Shown: positions 21,326 to 34,241, numbered from the stretch's first letter. The stretch is DNA of 64,000 bases from Gnetum montanum (GCA_015680685.1 MNCI01006542.1:165632-229631); one strand, 5' to 3'. The notes: a model not told the origin generated them from the sequence alone. Numbers and translations: made by a program.

Positions 21326-22990
21326 TTATGTATGTTTAGGTACAGTAGTTACACCCAACAATGTTCTTAAATATAAAAATATTTCTTTATTTAAATCCTT
21401 TGTAAAAATTTCTACTCTCTGTTTTCTCGATGAAACATATGATAATTTTACTATTTGCAACTCTACTTGATCTCTGAGAAAATGATATTTAATCTCAATA
21501 TTATTAGTTTTACCATGAAAAATAGGATTTATTAACATAGAAATAGCATCATTATTATCACATTGAATAATTATTGGATCAAAGAATGATATACTAAAAA
21601 GCTTTAATACTTCCGTCATCCACAGAATTTCCATGCAACAGTGTGAGGCTACAACATATCCAGCTTTAGGTGATGATAACACTATAAAGTTATGCTTTTT
21701 GTTCAACCATGATACTAGTTTATTACTAAGAAAGTGGTAATTTACACTAGTGGATCTTTTATCATATTTATTTCCTGCCCAATTTGCATTTGTGTATTCT
21801 TGTAACTAAAAAGTTCAACCTTTTGGATACCATATCTCATAACTAACTATGTCTTTTAGATACTGTAAAATCCTTTTAGTAGTAACCAAGTGTGATTCTT
21901 TTGATTCTAACTAATATTTAGAAATCAAGCCTACTATAGAAGGTATATAAAGTGTACTAGCTATAGCATAATGCAAGCTTCCCATGCTGGATCTATATAG
22001 ATTAGCATTAATGTTCTTTCCATCTTCATCCTTGTAGGGGTGTACATTTGTGCCAAGAGAAGTTGCATAATTTTTAGCTTCCATCATGTCAAAACACTTG
22101 AGCATCTATTGAACATATTTTGTCTATGAAATAAAGGTTCAATTTCTAAGTTGTTGAATATGTAAACTTAGAAAATGAGATAGCTTTCCTATCATGGACA
22201 TTTCAAAATTTAATTTCATAGCTTCAACAAATTCTTGCCCTAAACTTGAGCTTGCTTCTCCAACTATTATATCATCAATATAAATTTGAGCAACTATAAA
22301 CCCTATATTATTTTTCTTAATATAAAATGTACTATATAGAGGATCTTTTAAGTATTTATTTTCAGCTAAATATGAATCAATTTTAGTATACCATATCTCA
22401 TGGGATTGTTTTAAGCCATATAAAGCTTTATGTAGTTGATATACATGATTTGGCTTTTTAGGGTCAATAAATCCTTTTGGTTGTTCTATATATCTATTAT
22501 CTCTTTTATTTCTTCATTTAGAAATGCTAGCTTTACTCCATTTGATAAAGCTTAAATCCTTGATAATCTACAAGTGCTAAAGCATTTTAATAGATTCTAA
22601 TCTTGCAATTGGAGCAAATGTATCTTGATAATTAAGTCTTTTTATCTAATAAAATCCTTTTGCTACTAATATTGTCTTATTTTGAGCTATTTCACCATGC
22701 TCATTCAATTTTTTTTATAAAGACTCACTTAGTTCCAATGACATTATCTCCTTTGAGCTATGGGACAATCTTTAAAGTATTGTTTTATATAATTTGCTTC
22801 ATCTCTTCATCCATGACATTCTTCCAATCCTCACTCCCAAGAGCTTCCCTAATTGTTAGAGAAATGAAAAAAGTAAGATAATATACTAATAAGTCATGAT
22901 TCATTATTTTAGCTCTATTACTCCTTTTCTTTTGTCTAAGAGATTTCTTAAGGATATCTACCATGGATTTGAACCTCTATATTCTTCTCC
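21326..22990 (-). pseudogene. Copia E reverse transcriptase and RNase H, decayed
   Basis: Minus translation shows LHKALYGLKQ (about 22420), the catalytic YIDDIIVG (about 22270), a SSMGSLHYAIAST block (about 21990), then RNase H with VASHCCMEILWM, IIIQCDNNDAISML and EIKYHFLRDQVE (21706-21326). Stops interrupt the RT at many points (for example near 22540, 22130 and 21890), while the last 126 codons are open. The enzyme would copy element RNA into DNA inside the particle. Confidence 0.85.
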
Positions 22991-23074
22991 TCAAGCTATC
23001 ATTAGGTGTATTCTCTTGTTCTATTTTTGCCTCATCCATTGAGACTAGCTGTTCTTCATCAATCTCATTAGATT

Positions 23075-24400
23075 ATTTAGATGTCAAAATGGCATCATCA
23101 TTATCTTCTTCATTTGCATTCATATCTTTCTTGACCATATTATTAGTATCTTCTAATAATTCATCAATTTTAACATGAGGTGTTTCAATAATCTTTAATA
23201 TTTTTAAATTTAAGCAATGATAAGCTTTTGAATGACTAGAATATCCAATAAAAAGCCCATCTTTATAATGACAATCAAGTTTGTGAACATAATTTTGATT
23301 CTTAATAAAGCATTTACTACCAAGAATTTTAAAATATTGAACATTACCCATTTTATCAAACCACATTTGATAAAGAGTCTTACCATTATTAGCTCTTACT
23401 AAATAACTATTGATGATATACATAGTTTTTTCGGCTACCTTTCATAGGTACTTTGGTATATTCTTCTCCTTCATCATTAATTGAATAATTTTAAGTATAG
23501 TTTTATTTTTCTACTCTACAACATCATTTTTCTTAGGTGTTCTAGCTGATGAGAACTATATCTTGATACCTAAATCTTTGCATATCTCATAAATTTCATA
23601 TGAGGTAAAATTGCCTCCACTGTTAGTCTTAATAGCTTTGATTTTAAGCCCTATTTTGGATTCAACTATACTTTTAAATACCTTAAAATGCTTAAATACA
23701 TTAGACTTTTTCTCAATACATGTTAGCCATGAAAACCTAGTATAATCATCAACAATATGAAAGAAATGTTTATTGCCATCAAAACTAGCAATGTCAAAAG
23801 GATCATAGATATCCATATGTAGTAATTCAAGTTTATTTTTCCAATGAAAGTTTACTGGCTTAAAGGCAACTTTAGTTTGCTCATCATGTTGACATGTAAA
23901 ACATACCTCTTCCAAATAACTTACCTAAGGAATGCCTTTAACACTTTGAGCCTTGATAAGAGCTTGTATGCTTCCTAAGCTTAAGTATTCTAATCTTTTG
24001 TGCCATAACCTATTGCTACTTATCTTAGATATAAGAGTTATACATTGAGGCTATCCATTTATAAAATATAAATTATTTCTTACTTGAGTAACATAAGCTC
24101 TAAAATCCTTTTCTTTATTCTCTAATATGCATTTCTTAGTTATGAAATAGATATCATAACCTTTTCTTCAAAATTATCCTAAGCATAATAAGCTATAATG
24201 TAAATAATCAACAAAATAAACATTATGAACTTTAAGAAAATTATCATGAATTTTAACTAAGCCAATACCTCTTACCATAACTTTACCTTGTCACTGAAAC
24301 TTACTTTCCTTTTGTTAAAGGGTTTTAGTATGTTGAATTTTGATTTGTTAATAACCATATGTTAAGAGCACCTTATATCAAGAAACCATGTCTCTAAGCT
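23075..24400 (-). pseudogene. Copia E protease end, GAG-pre-integrase and integrase, decayed
   Basis: Near 24370 the minus strand gives TWFLDIRCS, a mutated copia protease motif (normally Asp-Ser-Gly-Cys/Ala-Ser). LWHKRLEYLSLGSI (about 24000) is the pre-integrase motif. The integrase has FTCQHDEQTK and LELLHMDIYDPFD (first catalytic Asp region), VDDYTRFSWL, and TNSGGNF where Asp is expected in the usual SDxGxEF motif. At 23555 a stop precedes FSSARTPKKNDVVE, which normally holds the catalytic Glu. At least two catalytic positions are therefore lost. The frame at 23073-23423 is the integrase C-terminal part with GSKCFIKN and GYSSHSKAYHC. Confidence 0.85.
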
Positions 24401-24409
24401 AGAAGAGAT

Positions 24410-24883
24410 CATTAAGGCTAATTGTACAAGGAGAGTTCTTGTATTGATTGATCTTCAAACTTATTTTCCTATTCAGTTATTTCTTGAAAGATGCTTAGAA
24501 GCATGGAAATAACACATAGATTTATAACAAGAAAAGTTACTAGTTCTATAATTTCTTACTTTATGGACTAGCTTTCCATAATTAAAATAATATCCTTGGA
24601 AGAAATTAGTTATTTTTTTCGGACCATATCTAATGCTTGGAATTCTTGGAGTAGGAAAAATTCCCTTACCTATTTATGAGTTGATGGTTGGTGACTGTTG
24701 AGGTCATTCTTAGACATTTATCTTTTGGAATAATACTTTTATTAAAGATAATATTTTTGAGGATTCAAACTCATAGCCAAGACCCCTCTTTTCATCACCT
24801 AGCCATTTATTATTGATAATATCCTTGAGTTGTTTTGAGCTATGAGCAAACCTATTGAATAAATCAAATGTGACTTGAGTAGT
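24410..24883 (-). pseudogene. Copia E gag, 3' part (continues from 43977)
   Basis: The minus frame from 24883 reads FNRFAHSSKQLKDIINNKWL then GLGYEF, as in SIRE-like Gag just before the protease. A diverged CCHC-like segment (KLVHKVRNY, FSCYKSMCYFH) follows near 24560. It is separated from the N-terminal gag by the 19-kb element D. Confidence 0.7.
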
Positions 24884-25699
24884 TGATAAAACCAATTTTT
24901 TTTCCATTGCAATATTGTAGCTCATCCTATGTCATTGTTGATGTGATGTCTCAAGATCTATGCAGCCCTTTAAATACCAACACTTGGGTACACAAATGAA
25001 AACTTTTGTTTCCAACCCTTAGCCAAATTCTTATAGTTTTTTCTCATAGTTTTAGTAATAGAGTGAATGGTTATAGTATGATGTCAAGTAGTTGACTGGC
25101 ATCTTTATTTGAGTAAATTGTACTTGGATACAATTTATGTGTGATTATAAGGATCAAAGCTATTTCTCATCATTGTAGCATCCCTTAGTTTTTTTCTTAC
25201 GTTTTACTTAGAATAATTTCTTACTTTCCTTAGTTAACACTTTACATTTTCAAGCGGTTTTCTTTACATGTTATTAGCAAGTAGAATGAGTACAACTAGT
25301 TTTGAGCATTAAGTATAGTTATCTAACAATCCAATAGTGGCATTGCTTGATTCATTGAGTGGTAATTCTACTTGGTAATCTTAATGATAACTACATAAGT
25401 CCAAGACATGATTGGTAAAACAAAAATAGTTACCTATCACTATTAGGATAGTATAGATTTACATTCCTATTATTACTTAGACTTAGATTTTAATCTCATT
25501 CCAATTATGTGTACTACTAGGAGCATTAAGAACCCTACAACATCAACCTATCATATACTTGACTAAGAGTTAAACCATACACTTGAAATCCACTAACTTG
25601 AAGTGGAAAGACAATGATCACAAACTTAACATCAATTCCTAGCATAATTACATTATCCATCCATGGATTAGAGTGTTGCGGTACCTCAACTACTCATCA
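24884..25699 (+). repeat. 5' LTR of element D (816 bp)
   Basis: From TGATAAAACCAATT to CAACTACTCATCA. It aligns along its length with 43144-43976, diverged mostly by transitions. A TATA-like TTTAAATA lies near 24969. The U3 palindrome seen in the 3' LTR is decayed here. Confidence 0.85.
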
Positions 25700-25718
25700 T
25701 TGATGTCATTGTCATGGA
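25700..25718 (+). other. Primer-binding site of element D
   Basis: TTGATGTCATTGTCATGGA follows the LTR directly. It differs from the Athila-type site by G-to-A and C-to-T changes only. Confidence 0.7.
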
Positions 25719-25899
25719 TGTGTCAATGTGTGTTGAGTATGATCTTATAAAGTTTGTTGTATTAAGAACCACAAAGTTTATCTTTTATATTCTTAATCAA
25801 TTCTAACAATGCACACACAACTAGGTATTAAATACAAAATATGGCTTCAACACTTAAAAGAGAAGTTATCACCTACCAAAGAGCTACAAAAGAGTAATG

Positions 25900-27636
25900 A
25901 CAGAATACACAATGATGAAGACTAGAGTATGCCTATGCAAAAAGGATCCCATACACTTATAGCGATCCATATTATTCTAATTTTACATTCATCTTTCACT
26001 ACAATAAGTAGTTAAGATGGAAGGACTTCTTGAGAAACATTGTTTTACTTCTAGAGCATTCAACACCATCAATGCTTTAGGTAGTCTTAATGGGGATGAA
26101 CATAAGTCCTGCATAGGAAGGATATCATGTGACCAAACATATGAATAGGCTATATCAACCCAAAAATGTGCAATTACAAAGAGATTATACTATGGAGACA
26201 AGGGATGAAAATAGAAAAGGAAATAAAATAAATCCAAATGTTTTCCTAGAGGAAATTAATGATGATGCAATCTTAATAGAAAAAACCACCACAAACATGA
26301 AGCTCGATTACAAATGCCTATTATTTGTCTAGAAGAACTTTTCAAGGTACAATTGCATTTTCCCCTTATAGGGACACTAAGAAGAGAAGCAAGAGACTCT
26401 AAACATAGGTATGGCATAAGGCCTAGAGCTTTTGCAAAATCACAAAAGGATGAATTCCAAAATCATAGAAGGAGAACCCACCAGCATTGTTCTACAACTA
26501 CTTCATCTTACTCTTCATGATTATTAGTGGACTCTAATAGAAGGGAATGAAGACTTAGAGATTACGATAGGAAAATATGTCAAGCTAATGATAGACATGA
26601 ATATCATTGAAGTTATCCTAATGAAGGAGAGGATGAGTAGAAACCAAAAAGAGACAAGCATAGGGCATCAAAGGGAACATCACTACAATAGAGCGTATGA
26701 AACCATGACCATGAAGAACCCCCACTAGCTATTTGCGATGTGATGAATATCAAGGAAGCAATATATATTCCAATAGGAGACATCAGAGATAATCACATCA
26801 AGTGACTAGATATGAATAACATTATTAAATTTGAAGGCAAATATAATGTAGATCCACAATACTACCTTCAAGCATTCCATGATACTTATACTATTTATAA
26901 TATTAAAAGTGATTGGTAAAAGCTTAAGTTGTTTCCTAGGACACTCATCAAAGAGGTAGAGAGCTAGTACAAATCACTGGAGCTAGAATCAATTAGGAGA
27001 TGGAATACCATGATTGAGCTTTTTAATGTCAAATTTTATACTTATTCAAGAGTGTCTAACCTTAGAAAAGAAATTGAGGGATGGAAGTAAGGGACACATG
27101 AATTCCTTATTACAACAATCGATAGATATTATTCCCTACTACATAGATGCCTAGGCCATGAATTCTCACAAAGGGAATAGCTCAGACACATCATTGATGG
27201 ATTAAGAAATAAAACTAGAGAAACCCTTGGGGTCTATGCCCAACGAAGACAATTAGAGATGACCATCCATCAAATTCAAAGGTTAATAGACTAAGTGGAA
27301 AAAGAGGAAAGAAAGTTAAAGAAGAAAGAATCAACTAAAGAATATAACCAGGATTCATTAATTAGAAAATGAGATGTTCAAATGTCTCACAAGTAGGAAG
27401 AAGAAACCTTGGAATATGTCATCTAGAAAAAAGAGTTACCAATCCAAAAATTCATTAATGATATAGTGACTAAGGTAGAGAAAATATGAGACTTGATGAA
27501 TGAAAAGTTCTCTACAACTCTTAAGATCAAATAAGAAAGAACTGAACAAGCCTTTAATAAGGATAAGTATAAGAAGAAGAAACTATGGACAAGAAGACTA
27601 TACATAGAAAGGAAAATTTTCTTCAGTTAAGAAGTG
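25900..27636 (+). pseudogene. Element D gag, 5' part
   Basis: Plus-strand Gag with TSS/SYSS serine stretch (about 26500), EEPPLAICDVMNIKEA (about 26718), the GKYNVDPQYYLQAFHDTY block (about 26835), LFNVKFYTYSRVSNLRKEIE (about 27020), YYSLLHRCLGHEFSQRE (about 27130) and HIIDGLRNKTRETLGVYA. Around ten in-frame stops, mostly TAG/TAA. It stops at 27636, where element C is inserted, and resumes at 37168 after the AAGTG duplication. Confidence 0.8.
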
Positions 27637-29333
27637 TGATAAGTGGTGAGATACCCCTATACTCAACCATATGAATATAAAAATTTCATGCAAGATTCGG
27701 TCGAACTCTGCAGACAAACTAGTTGTGGTATCTAGACAGTTATCCTTAGGTCACAGTTCGTTGTCTTCCCATCTAGACTAGTGTTAACTTTGTCACATAT
27801 GGTTTGGTCCAGAGTGAGGTGTATGATGTGTTCCTATGCTAATGCTACTCCTGGGTGTGATGGTAAATAATATTAACTAAGCTAAGAGAGAGAGGGTAAG
27901 AGAGAATCTAAGCTAGCATAAGTGCGATGAGTATTTATTCCTCAATCATCAATACACACCTTGGACATCATGCAAGACTACCACTGGGATCACCAAGCGT
28001 AGATCCTAAGTACACTACTAGGTTACCAAGTATTCATACTTAAATGCTCGTGATCAAGTCATACTCATTCCCTGTTTAACAGGAGTTTAGGGTGAAGAGA
28101 TATTAACTAAGTGATGAGTGGCGAGGTACCCCTACACTCAACCATACAAAACAAGCATAGCATGCACAATTCAGTCGAACTCCATAGACTAAATGCCTAA
28201 ACACTGCAAGAAACACTTGGGGTTAATTAATCGTTGTCTTCCTAGACTTACTTGTTGTTGTCACAGTGTATGGTTAAGTAAGTCCGAGGTATATGAATTT
28301 TTTGGTCTTTTATGATTTTATCTCCTATGATAAAGGGTGAAGAGTTGAGAGACTAAAACTAACTCTAACTACAACACTAAGTCCTAGTGTCAACATCCGT
28401 TCCCACTTTCTGTACACACCCTGAACTATGCAACTGTGGCTACCAAACGCTAATCGTTACTGGGATTACCACACATAACGCACGTGCTCGAAGCGATCGT
28501 ACTGAGGCACCTAACTAGCCTAAGTGTGATGAGCAGCCGATTCCTTGACTAATCTTTCACATCCGTAGATGGTCGTAATCAAGTCATACTCATCCCACGT
28601 TCTAGGAGATAAGGGTGAGAGAATCTAATCGCAATGAGTAGCTGATTCCTTGGCTAGCCGTACACATTCGTCAATGCTCGTAACCAAGTCGTACTCATGA
28701 CGCATTACTAGGAAAGCAATAAATAACATTAAATAAACCTATCCATGTATTGCAAGGTTTATCCACAAAGCTCATCTTTATTGCCGTACACAACTTGCGT
28801 TCAGGTACAAAGCTGCTCGAATAAAGAACCGTTCACTTGGGGGACTCCTACTGCGGGCACATGAAATATATTCTATCTCTGGGGTGATCAATCCGCCAGA
28901 GCTTCGCTACTTCTAGCCTAGGATGAGAAATGAGGGGAGTTCCACCTCTTATTTATAGATTTGGCAGCGAACCGCGATATCGTGTACACGATATCTCAGG
29001 GGATGCGATATCACATCTCATCACTAAGAAAGCAGTAAATAAAAATTAAGTAAATAATTAAACTAAGTGAATGCTGCAATGATGAGGTAAATTTGATCTT
29101 TATTTCTATTCATGTGTGTGTCCAAGTACTTCACACTCGAATAAGGATGTCGTACAATTACAATCACCACACTATGGGCATACACTAGGAGATAAGGCTT
29201 GAGAGAAGAACTACTTAAAACTTAACACTTAAACTAAGAACTGAAAAAAAATCCTATCGGATCTATCTATCTCTTATTTATAGATGAGAAGATAGGTTGC
29301 GATATTGCGGTCAACTAAAATGGCGACTCATCA
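27637..29333 (-). repeat. 3' LTR of element C, split by a solo LTR
   Basis: Sense start TGATGAGTCGCCATT at 29333 after the purine tract, sense end CACCACTTATCA at 27637. Removing 28112-29028 leaves 780 bp aligning with the 794-bp 5' LTR. The two differ at roughly one base in ten by eye, mainly transitions. The sense TATA box CTATAAATAAGAG lies near 29275. Confidence 0.9.
28112..29023 (-). repeat. Solo LTR (912 bp) inside the 3' LTR of element C
   Basis: Bounded by TGATGAGTGG and ATCTCATCA and flanked by CTAAG at 28107-28111 and 29024-29028. The 5' LTR of C has the uninterrupted site ATTAACTAAGAAAGC at 36833-36847, so the insertion point and duplication are shown directly. Sense U3 has the perfect 20-bp palindrome GATATCGTGTACACGATATC (28976-28995), then CTATAAATAAG (28958-28948). 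It keeps many CpG and closely resembles 12999-13923, so this is the youngest subfamily here. Confidence 0.95.
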
Positions 29334-29352
29334 TACCCCCACGATTGAATGA
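29334..29352 (-). other. Polypurine tract of element C
   Basis: Sense sequence CATTCAATCGTGGGGGTA immediately before the 3' LTR start; the family form is CTTGAGGATGAGTTTTCATT then a G-rich tract. Confidence 0.8.
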
Positions 29353-29525
29353 AAACTCATCCTCAAGTTACAGTGAGAACAAGTTCCATTGATTACACAG
29401 TGGATAAGTATGGGATTATTGAATGGTAAGAGTGGGTTCATGCTATAGTGTGGAATCAAAAAAAAAATTGAGACACGACACATAGAATGTGAAAGAAAAT
29501 CCTATAGCTACAAAATTGATGGAAC

Positions 29526-32314
29526 TCATGTAGTTACTGGTGGCGGTGGCTCCTCCATGGGTGCTTTTCCCTTGTCTTATGCTCTAGGTCTTGGGACTTG
29601 ATGGTGTTGAAGTATGGCTTGGAGTTTCTCCTCTTTGGTCTAGGGATCTTGTGCCATCCATGCTAATGTTCCAATGTTTGATGGAGTTGGCACCTCCCAT
29701 GGGTAGGGTAGTTGTGGAAACATTTGATTTTCCTTGACATACCAGGCTGCAAACACCCATCGTTCCTCCTCATAGGCTTTGGCTTTGTCTCTGTATTCCT
29801 GGAAATCTACAAGCCATTGAGCCAATTCTATTGCGACACCTTTTTGCCCCTGGTAGATTTCCTTAACCACCTCAAGTTTAGAATTTGCAATCTCCAGTTT
29901 TTGTAATATATTTTTGCGTTCTACAAATTCTATTTCATATTTGCTGTAGGTGGTAGCTACTTGTTATTCAAGCTCTGTTCTCAGGCACCTTACTATTAAG
30001 ATGGCAAGGTTGGCATATCACAGGTTTGCAAACTCCATGTATTCTGTATGATCCTGGATCTGTAGGTCCCAGTTTTTAACTTCCACCTAGTGGGCAAAGG
30101 CATATGTGTCCAATGTGGCCCACCAGTCAATGTGTTGAGCACTAATAGCATTGATGTGGGCCTTGGCCATATGGATCTCCTTCTTGATGATCTATTTGTA
30201 CATCCCCACCTAATACCATAAGTGCTCCTTTAGCTGTTCATGTCACTTAGCCTCATTTTTCCATGTGCTAATTTTGATAGCCATCTTTTGGCGGATGGCG
30301 CATACCTCCTCCATTAAGGGGTTTGATTTTCCCTAGCTAAACGGCTCATGTCTTGGTTTACTTGGATGAATTTTTCTCGCAACTAGTGAAAATGTTCTTC
30401 AAGAACATTATTTTTCTTTTCCACAGAGGTCAACTAAATGTTGTTGGCAATAAGCTGCATGTTTTCCTCTTGTAAGGCCTTGAGTGCCTTGGTATGCGCA
30501 TAAGTTTGTGCCTATGCTACAGAGGCATCCCAAACTGCCTTCTCTTTTTCTTCTTCCACCTTCTTATTCTCTATTAATAGCTTGGTCAGTTGCTCAGTTT
30601 TAAAACTATCTAGCTGGTCTATAGGAACAAATTGCAAAGGGTTCGATTATGCTACTTGTAGGGCCATGAGCTTTTCTTGCAATTTTTGCACCTCTAGTTC
30701 AGCATGCTCGACCCTCACCTCTATCAAGACAAGCTTCCCCTTCGTGGAAATGAGGTCTAATTGAATTTCTATAACATATTGAGGGATATAAAATAAGGAT
30801 GTCATTACTTGTCCTATTTGTAGCAATCGGTCAAGCACATCCTCATGTTCTGCAGGAGTCATTGAGGTTCTGGCCAAAGTTTGAGCATCTTGTGCTCCAA
30901 TAAGATTTTTTGGTGGCACAACAGGCATATTGAATGATTCTTTAATGTGTTCTATGACCACTTCTGTGGCTCCCACTACATCTTGGTGTTGCATGACCAC
31001 CATTGTGGCCCCTTTACTAGTTTCTAATTACACTTGGAAAGATGCAGCATTTCTTGAGATCTATTGTGACCAAGCATTTTCCCCTCCTCTTGTATGGATG
31101 GATAGTTTACCCCTTGCATGATCCAAAAAAATTATGGATTGTATGGCATCGTTGATGACACGGAAGAGATTTGCATCATCATGACTTCCCCAACTGATTG
31201 TCTCAGCAATGGCCCTGAGATGGCTCATCGATGGTCTATAATCGTGCGGTAGTAGTGGTTGATCCTAGCTTGTGCTAGGCCCTACTTCCTATTGTTGGCT
31301 GGGTCCCATAATTGGAGGTTGGATGGGTCCTATAAGTTGGATTGTAGTTGGCCCTATCGTCTGTTCTTTTTCTTATTCTGGTCCCAACATCTCACTAGTG
31401 ATTTTCCTTGTGGATGGTGGCTTTAACAATTTAGCATATCAAGCATTGTGGGCTTTTCAAAGGACATCATTAGTGTATCCTCTGATACCAGCACGTCAGC
31501 ATAGCTTCCTGATAAGACAAGGGAAGGATAATGCAAGCTTCTCTGTCTTCCGTTCTTCAAACTGCCTCAGGATCTCCATGAAATATAGATGAGGTAGGTT
31601 AGCATTAACCTTTTCCATCATCACTGCACATCCCCTTTCCACATATGTTGAAATCCTTCTTAGACCCTTCGTGGGGAAGAGGTGATATGTTCCAATTTTG
31701 AAATAGATCATCTCTTCCGTCGTCAACTCTCCAAATGTCTTATCCTTCCAATATGCCCTCTCCAACAAAACTCTTCGTGCATCAGGGTTTGAATGAGTAG
31801 ATAACTGAGCAACCTTTGGCCCTATATTCGAAAGGTTTAATACTTCCAAAATGGCCTACACAGAGAAATCAGTCATCACACCACAAATGTTCACAATGAT
31901 GCCTTGTTCTCTATTTTGCCAGAATTGGTACATTTCCCCTAGGTACCAGGCACCACTTGCAGAGAGGATAGGACATAAGGGAGACCCTTTCAGGTGGTCC
32001 CTAATAGCCTCAGGAGAAAACTCTACAAAAGAATCAAAATTAAATTCCATAATCACTGCAGTGAATGTGGACCTTTCGTGGATAGCCTGAAGACAATCCA
32101 AGGGCAATGTGAGATGTTGTCCCTGTTCAAGCATTGTAGCGACTCCTCCTTCTACCTTCTCTAATTGTACAGCAGCAGGGTTTTCTTGATGAATGCTAAA
32201 TGATTGTTCCTCCTACTCTACATGTTGTCTAGAAAGGACTTTTTCTTCACCTCTCATAGGTTGTTTACTTCCACCTTAAGTAGGACCTTTTTGTTGTCCA
32301 CGTTTCGGGGCCAT
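29526..32314 (-). pseudogene. ORF2 of element C, unknown long protein in place of pol
   Basis: An ATG at 32314 (MAPKRGQQKGPT) opens a frame of about 930 codons to a TGA at 29526 (tail APMEEPPPPVTT), broken by a few stops and one frameshift between about 30350 and 29870. An N-terminal ~300-residue domain (32130-31490) contains WYLGEMYQFWQNR, EEMIYFKIGTYHLF, RRISTYVERG and FPCLIRKLC. It vaguely recalls the 'putative plant transposon protein' domain, from memory. A long charged, Glu/Lys/Leu-rich part (31000-30300) with coiled-coil heptads follows, and a Trp/Tyr-rich region (29870-29640). The homologue in D shares all these blocks. No RT, integrase or protease residues. Position matches the extra 3' frame of Athila-type elements. 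Function unknown; a structural or envelope-like role is only a guess. Confidence 0.75.
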
Positions 32315-32796
32315 GTGCAATCACACGGGGCCAAGCATTAGTAAGGTTGTTTCCAAAGTTAAGTTATACCTTACTACTTGTCTTAATTAATTTATTTTAT
32401 CTTCATGTTATGTTTCCCGAAAGATTATAATAGTGAGTCTTTTTTACTTAGTTGCTTTCCAATTTTAGTTTCCCAATGTACCTAAAGGGATGAAATTATT
32501 TTCGGCACAATTATCCTTAATATTATAACTAATTATCCTTGATAATTTCCTTTAGGCAATGACAAATTCTAAAAAATTTATGCACTATTTGACATGTGGC
32601 CCTCCCCCATAACTAAGCTGAACACTCTGGGTTCAAGTAGGTTCAGACGGAATGAAAATCAGAATACCAGCAAGCGAGATATAGGTATAAAGGAAAAGGT
32701 CTCACAATCGCAGGTCATAAAGAAAAATTTGAAAAACTCCCATGTGTGAATAGTGGAAAATGATGGTAAGTGTTTCAAGGGGGGGGGGGGGGCATG

Positions 32797-32856
32797 TATA
32801 TATAGTTTAATGTGATGCAATATCGCATACGTGACATCGCGTACGTGATATCGCGG
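32797..32856 (-). promoter_or_regulatory. Candidate internal promoter of ORF2 in element C
   Basis: In sense orientation a CpG-rich palindromic run (GATATCACGTACGCGATGTC, then ACGTATGCGATATTGC; 32856-32817) is followed by TATATATA (32804-32797). This repeats the layout of the LTR U3, where GATATCGCATACACGATATTGC (37135-37114) precedes CTATAAATAAGAG (37098-37086). The ORF2 ATG lies ~480 bp downstream. A 14-C run (32792-32779) sits where initiation would be expected. The promoter role is inferred from this resemblance and from the parallel site in D. Confidence 0.55.
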
Positions 32857-33175
32857 CCTATCGATGTTTAGGTTGAGGGAAAAATACTAAATTTTGAAGG
32901 TTTTTATGGAATTACAAATGGAAATTAAGGACATTTGGGCATGTGTTAAAGGTTCTAGGATAATATAGATAGTTGTGAAGGCACGAATAATTATATGTGG
33001 GTGGAATTGATCAATAAAGGCTTCGGATGGTAAGTGAGAGAAAAAGGTCATGTGATGGTTCATAGGAGTGTTGGAATTTGGAGGGATAGTAATAAGGGAA
33101 AGAATATAATGGAAAATTCACTTAGGGTAATAAATTATGTGTGTGAGCTGTGTTATGAGTGAAAATTAGAAAAGA

Positions 33176-33232
33176 TTACACAAGTGGGTCCTCCCCAAAG
33201 CAGGTTCCAACCTATAATGCCCTTGTGTAACC
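33176..33232 (-). other. Conserved spacer hairpin (C copy)
   Basis: Sense arms GGTTACACAAG (33232-33222) and CTTGTGTAATC (33184-33174) pair over 11 positions with one G-U. The loop holds CCTGCTTTGGGGAGGACCCA. Relative to the D copy, one pair is C-G instead of T-A. Confidence 0.65.
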
Positions 33233-34241
33233 ACACCTTAAAATGTCTGTAGGCACTAGAAGGGTTAAATGTAATCCATACCAGTTTCACAAAACACACA
33301 CATGTAAGTATCATCGGAATGAGGTCAAAATTCTATGCTACACAAGATAAAAGTTACAAATACATGAGCAACAAGAGGAGATGGGGTATAGAAGGGGTTG
33401 TAGAGATCGGGACATGAAGTAACTGACCTAGGGCATAGTGAATCCTACATGTAAAGTGTGATTAATGTGTCATTAACCTGTCGTTCCAAGATTAGGACCA
33501 AGTCCATTCCTCTGATCAGTGACACTACATTGTTTCATCCCATGATGAGTGACTATGAGAGTACCAGAACAACAAGGCGTATGAAAACTTGGCATTTTAT
33601 TTAAGGGAGGAGTGATTTTTGCTTTGTGGCACTTCCTTTGTTTTGTTGTTGTTTTTTTCTTCGATTGCTAAATCCAAAGAAGCTTCCAACCTTCAGGAAT
33701 GGGTGCATGTCTTTCCATTTGGACCCCTTAGAATAGCATTGGATTTTTGAGTGCCCTTTTGATTATTCTTACTCCCATTTTTTGTTAAATCTACAAGGAT
33801 CTTAGTACAACCACGTTGCATGATAACTCCCATAGACGTCACCAAAGAGAATCCACAAGTCCCCTTGATGTCACACCCTAATCATTCCCTCTTGATCCAT
33901 CCTTCTTCATTCTAGGTACAATAAATGCAAAATTAATTTTAAGTTTTAAGAATTTCAAGGATATCACTGTACCCTCGAACAGAACCTCTTATTGGTAGAG
34001 TGGATGAGTGGGTGTAATGGGCTCACTGTCCAAATAATTGATCACTCAAGACTCGATAACATAGAACACACCTCAACCAACGAGCCACATGAGTGTTTTA
34101 TTCATAGATGAGATTACTTATAAAAATGTAAAAAGACCAAAAAGACAAAAATATAAAACAATAAGTTAAAAGATGAAAAATTGGAAAACAAAAATTGTAA
34201 AATTAAAGAAAATGAAAAATATTTATTAATCCTTCTTATTA

